Shown here piece after piece: positions 7,601 through 10,190 of a stretch of 10,190 bases of DNA. The notes under the pieces were generated by a model. It did no database searches and had not been told where the DNA came from. It worked only from the letters and a program-made list of their open reading frames with translations. Origin of the DNA: Clostridia bacterium (GTDB lineage Bacteria > Bacillota > Clostridia > DUPQ01); the NCBI GenBank assembly GCA_030592085.1, contig JAUUZV010000074.1, forward strand, positions 1 to 10,190, given 5' to 3'. Within the stretch, counting starts at the first letter, position 1, and the number at the start of each line of letters is the position of its first letter. Both the position numbers and the translations under genes were made by a program.

Positions 7601-7645
7601 GAAATTGACATAAAGATGTGAATAATACTAGTAAAATCAAGTGTT

Positions 7646-7688
7646 TTGGGTATAAATAACTATATATGTATCATATTGCAATATATAG
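7646..7688 (+). promoter_or_regulatory. Possible promoter and AT-rich inverted repeat upstream of the flavin reductase
   Basis: A weak -35-like TTGGGT (7646-7651), 17-nt spacer and TATCAT (7669-7674) would give a leader of about 29 nt. The -10 lies between two perfect 8-nt arms, CTATATAT (7660-7667) and ATATATAG (7681-7688), separated by 13 nt. In such AT-rich sequence both signals could be chance. The TTGACA at 7605-7610 points in the right direction but lacks a good -10 at proper spacing. Confidence 0.3.
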
Positions 7689-7709
7689 AAACCATGGAAA
7701 AGAGAGTAA

Positions 7710-8417
7710 ATGATGAAAGTAACAAATATATTAAAGTTAAAAAATAAAAACCATCTTAAGGTTATTTCTGTTACTAATCCATATGATGATTATCATATAA
7801 TAAAATTAACAGTGGATGATAAAATAAATTGGGAAGCAGGAGAGTTTGGCATATTTTGGTTGCCAGATAGCGATGTAAAAGGAAAAAAATGGCGTATTTT
7901 TAGTCTTTCATCTATAAAAAAAGAGGGGTTTTTACAAATTGGGACACGAACAGGTAAAGAAATAAGCAGTTATAAAAAACATATAATTTCTCTTAAAGAA
8001 GGTGAAAAAGTCAAAATGGTTGGTCCTTTAGGTGGATTTAAATTAAAAGATAACAAAACCCCCCTTATTTTAATTGCAGGAGGTGTGGGAATAACACCTA
8101 TCAGATCCATACTAAAACAACTAGAGGGAAATAATAAGAGAAAAGTAGAATTAATTTATTCTTCAAAAGATTTTTACCTATTTGAGCAAGACATATTAGA
8201 TATTGCTGCTAAAGATAAGTTAGTGAAATTAAATTTGGTATCATCAAGAGGTGAAACAAAGAAAATTATTCAATCACTTGTAGATATCTATGAAAGTAAT
8301 GCGTATTACTATATTTCTGGTAGCCCAAAAATGGTGAGAGCTAGTAAAAAAATTATAAAAAGTAATAAGATTAGAAACAAGAGAATAATTAGCGATTCCT
8401 TCATTGGTTATAAGTAA
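7710..8417 (+). CDS. FAD/NAD(P)-binding ferredoxin-reductase-like oxidoreductase
   Basis: A 235-residue flavoprotein of the ferredoxin-NAD(P)H reductase superfamily. Residues ~10-112 form the FAD-binding beta-barrel, with the isoalloxazine-binding motif R62-I-F-S65 and GPLGGF (105-110). Residues ~115-235 form the NAD(P)-binding domain, with AGGVGITP (123-130), SGSP (203-206) and the terminal DSFIGY. There is no C-terminal 2Fe-2S ferredoxin domain and no CxxxxC-type cluster, so it must pass electrons to a separate partner (flavodoxin, ferredoxin or an oxygenase-like protein) not seen here. ATG 7710 and 7713 are both possible, with a modest GAGAG site upstream. It stands alone: divergent from abrB, and separated from the next gene by 85 nt holding a promoter and palindrome. 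No signal peptide or membrane segment. Confidence 0.88.
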   Translation: MMKVTNILKLKNKNHLKVISVTNPYDDYHIIKLTVDDKINWEAGEFGIFWLPDSDVKGKKWRIFSLSSIKKEGFLQIGTRTGKEISSYKKHIISLKEGEKVKMVGPLGGFKLKDNKTPLILIAGGVGITPIRSILKQLEGNNKRKVELIYSSKDFYLFEQDILDIAAKDKLVKLNLVSSRGETKKIIQSLVDIYESNAYYYISGSPKMVRASKKIIKSNKIRNKRIISDSFIGYK

Positions 8418-8443
8418 CATAATAGAAGATTGCAACATATTCG

Positions 8444-8452
8444 TGTTATACT
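8444..8452 (+). promoter_or_regulatory. Extended -10 promoter for the glycosidase-like gene
   Basis: TGTTATACT is an extended -10 element (TG, one base, then TATACT with 5 of 6 consensus matches). No good -35 lies 17 nt upstream, which is common for extended -10 promoters; TTGCAA (8430-8435) is too close. The start of transcription would be near 8459, inside the left arm of the adjacent palindrome, leaving a leader of about 44 nt. Confidence 0.6.
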
Positions 8453-8482
8453 AAAATCAGTAATAATAAATTACTGATTTTA
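8452..8482 (+). repeat. Perfect 13-bp inverted repeat, candidate operator or hairpin
   Basis: The arms TAAAATCAGTAAT (8452-8464) and ATTACTGATTTTA (8470-8482) are perfectly complementary around the 5-nt centre AATAA. The repeat begins on the last base of the -10 box and spans the predicted transcription start, the classic position for a repressor operator. Alternatively it is a weak AT-rich terminator of the flavin reductase gene: the right arm ends in TTTTA and AT-rich sequence follows, but the stem holds only two G-C pairs, so I favour the operator. No second copy was seen in the window. Confidence 0.6.
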
Positions 8483-8502
8483 ATTATATAAGGATGTTTA
8501 TT

Positions 8503-10190
8503 ATGGATTTAACAAAAATAAATTGGAAGTTTAAAGTAGCTAACGATGAAATTTATAAGACAATTAATAATCATCTTAGAAAATTATACAACGAATTTAT
8601 TGGTAAGAATCCAATTATTAATTCAAATCTAGAATTTAAATATACAGTGTTTATAACAACTGATAACAATAATCCTTTAATTAAAGAGTATTTTCCAAAT
8701 GATACCATCCTTGAAAGAGATGATTACTGGTTACATTCTATAACAATCAATAATAAAACAACTCTAATTGTGTATGGTAATAATAATATAGCGATTTCAT
8801 ATGGAATTTATGAATTTTTAGAAGAAGCAGGATTTTTCTTTTTACCAAGTAAAGAGACATATCAAGAAAAGAATAATGACAAAGTAGTGTTTAACAATAA
8901 ACTTTATAAAACGGTTAATCCATATCGAGGAATGTTTTTTTCTTTTTGTATGGTTTCTACATCAATAATGTCAGTTTCTGATTTTTCTCTATTATTTGAC
9001 AGGATGATGAGATTAAAATTAAATAAAGTTGTATTTTATTCATTTGAAAATGAACCTATAGTCGATTATTCATATAATGGTGAAAGAAAAATCGTAGGTG
9101 ATATTTCTAGAAAAGAATCAGGTTATTTATCTTATGGAAGGCATTTTACAGATTGCTTTGAAGTAAAAGATATTACAATTGGAAAGGAATACTTTAAACG
9201 AAAAAGAGTAGCCCCAATGGAGTTTCAAGATATTAACAGTTCTACACAAGCTCTTGATCAAGGGAAAATCTTTTTTCAGAAAATAATAAAAGAAGCAAAT
9301 AAAAGAGGGATTGGTGTATGGTTATCAATATTACCTCAGTTTGTTTCAATGAATATGGCTAAATATATTAAACCAATGCCAAGGAAAAATCTTCATTGGT
9401 CAGCTTTAGTTAGTTGTGAAGATGAAATAGCAAAAAAAATTAATCAAGCTAGAATTGATAATATTATGAGTAGTTATAATGACCTTGAGGGAATCTATAT
9501 TGGAATTCCAGAAGGATTTTTTGATGATCCTCATGAAGTTAGTAGGAATTACATTAAAGAGCATTGGGATGAATATACACAGTCATTTGAATTACAACAA
9601 AAATATTGGGGAGATCATTGGAAGGGTTATGAAAAGCAAAAAAAACATATGGAAGCAGATATAGCTTTTTCTAAAATTGCATTGGAAATTATAGATTATG
9701 TAAGAGAAAAATACAGTGATACAAAAGTTGGGGTTTCAACAATATGTAAATCTTACTTATTAACAAAACTGCATAATGTATTGCCAAATGATGTACTTTT
9801 TATGGATATAGAATCTAGGTCGCTTTGGACCCACCAAGGTGCTCCATTATTTTTATTTAAAAAAATGAAAAATAGAGATAATTTACTAATTCCTAGAGCC
9901 ATTGATGATGGGTCACAACTTGGTATGCAATTTAATGTAAAACTTTTTTTTAAAGATCAATTTGGTGAAGCACATATAAAATATCATACAAAAGGCTTAA
10001 TAATGCAAATGTTAGCAATAAGAGGAGCTGAGCACAATGTAAAATATTTAGCAGATGTTCAGTGGGATAAAAGAGTAGATCCTAATGAATTCTATTTATA
10101 TTATTTAACAGAAGTTTATGGTGAAAAAGCTTATCCAATCATGAGTAAGGCTTATAAGATATTAGAAGAGAATGAACAGTTTATGGGAGG
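8503..10190 (+). CDS. Glycoside hydrolase-like protein (alpha-glucuronidase/hexosaminidase-type architecture), 3' end outside window
   Basis: An open frame of 562 codons without a stop runs off the right edge. Start: ATG 8503 with AAGGATG about 6 nt upstream. No signal peptide, so cytoplasmic. Residues ~40-120 resemble the small alpha/beta domain found before the catalytic barrel in GH67, GH115 and GH20 enzymes; GNNNIAISYGIYEFLEEAG (92-110) is the typical glycine-rich segment leading into a helix. From NPYRGMFF (139-146) to about residue 480 there is a TIM-barrel-like alternation, with D327-L-E329, E337 (IPEGF), W343-region aromatics and MDIESR (434-439) as candidate active-site segments. Helical sequence follows. 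Closest idea is a uronic-acid- or hexosamine-removing glycosidase, but I cannot place it in one numbered family. It is the first gene after its own promoter and palindrome, so probably substrate-induced. Confidence 0.75.
   Translation, partial: MDLTKINWKFKVANDEIYKTINNHLRKLYNEFIGKNPIINSNLEFKYTVFITTDNNNPLIKEYFPNDTILERDDYWLHSITINNKTTLIVYGNNNIAISYGIYEFLEEAGFFFLPSKETYQEKNNDKVVFNNKLYKTVNPYRGMFFSFCMVSTSIMSVSDFSLLFDRMMRLKLNKVVFYSFENEPIVDYSYNGERKIVGDISRKESGYLSYGRHFTDCFEVKDITIGKEYFKRKRVAPMEFQDINSSTQALDQGKIFFQKIIKEANKRGIGVWLSILPQFVSMNMAKYIKPMPRKNLHWSALVSCEDEIAKKINQARIDNIMSSYNDLEGIYIGIPEGFFDDPHEVSRNYIKEHWDEYTQSFELQQKYWGDHWKGYEKQKKHMEADIAFSKIALEIIDYVREKYSDTKVGVSTICKSYLLTKLHNVLPNDVLFMDIESRSLWTHQGAPLFLFKKMKNRDNLLIPRAIDDGSQLGMQFNVKLFFKDQFGEAHIKYHTKGLIMQMLAIRGAEHNVKYLADVQWDKRVDPNEFYLYYLTEVYGEKAYPIMSKAYKILEENEQFMG

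Noticed and set aside
7545..7640. N-terminal extension of the AbrB-like protein to Met 7640.
   Set aside because: It would run through the promoter and the ideal AGGAGG site; the AbrB domain starts right after ATG 7544.
7694..7747. Short 17-codon frame starting at ATG 7694, overlapping the flavin reductase start.
   Set aside because: No ribosome binding site of its own, low-complexity lysine-rich product; probably chance. It could only matter as a leader peptide if conserved.
9479..9664. Small plus-strand frame inside the glycosidase-like gene.
   Set aside because: Shadow frame of the long open frame starting at 8503, without start signals or recognisable sequence.
1..10190. Insertion sequences, CRISPR arrays, tRNA or rRNA genes, phage attachment sites.
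   Set aside because: None seen by eye: no repeated spacers, no transposase frame, no cloverleaf-like segment in the two short intergenic regions.
1..10190. Mycoplasma genetic code (TGA as Trp), considered because of the low GC.
   Set aside because: All recognised Trp positions use TGG, and tadA ends in TGA at a sensible length.

Overview
The window comes from a low-GC bacterium (roughly 30% GC by eye). Strong AGGAGG-type ribosome binding sites, a clostridial/bacillar AbrB-type regulator with a zinc-binding tail, and a standard sigma-A promoter all point to Bacillota or a close relative such as Erysipelotrichia or the non-reduced Tenericutes. Tryptophans are encoded by TGG and one gene ends in TGA, so the genetic code is standard (code 11), not the mycoplasma code. 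The exact taxon cannot be read from the window.

Layout. (1) Positions 2-2545, plus strand: the 3' part of an RND-family exporter, followed 9 nt later by a cytoplasmic Cys-type sulfatase. (2) Positions 7250-2551, minus strand: a compact five-gene run, read right to left: tadA (tRNA adenosine deaminase), a 3-methyladenine DNA glycosylase, a metal-dependent amidohydrolase, a 583-residue protein that looks like an alpha/alpha-toroid plus beta-sandwich carbohydrate-active enzyme, and a D-2-hydroxyacid dehydrogenase. It converges on the sulfatase with 5 nt between stop codons. (3) Positions 7544-7290, minus strand: an AbrB-like regulator with its own strong promoter and a GC-rich intrinsic terminator that ends at the tadA start codon. 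(4) Positions 7710-8417, plus strand: an FAD/NAD(P) ferredoxin-reductase-like protein, divergent from abrB. (5) Positions 8503-10190, plus strand: a long open frame cut by the window edge that looks like a cytoplasmic glycoside hydrolase. It is preceded by an extended -10 promoter and a perfect 13-bp inverted repeat. No intergenic stretch exceeds about 165 nt.

How it may fit together. Sulfatase, toroid-type carbohydrate enzyme, amidohydrolase (lactonase-like superfamily), hydroxyacid dehydrogenase and a glycosidase-like protein on both sides of a small housekeeping block suggest an intracellular pathway for sulfated, probably uronic-acid-containing, oligosaccharides. That is inference: no transporter, sugar kinase, aldolase or sulfatase-maturating enzyme is inside the window, and two of the enzymes belong to families I cannot name with confidence. 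The strongest leads are the unnamed 583-residue enzyme, the amidohydrolase with an apparent His-to-Asp change at a metal position, the partial glycosidase with its operator-like palindrome, and the fusion of housekeeping nucleic-acid enzymes with catabolic genes in one transcription unit.
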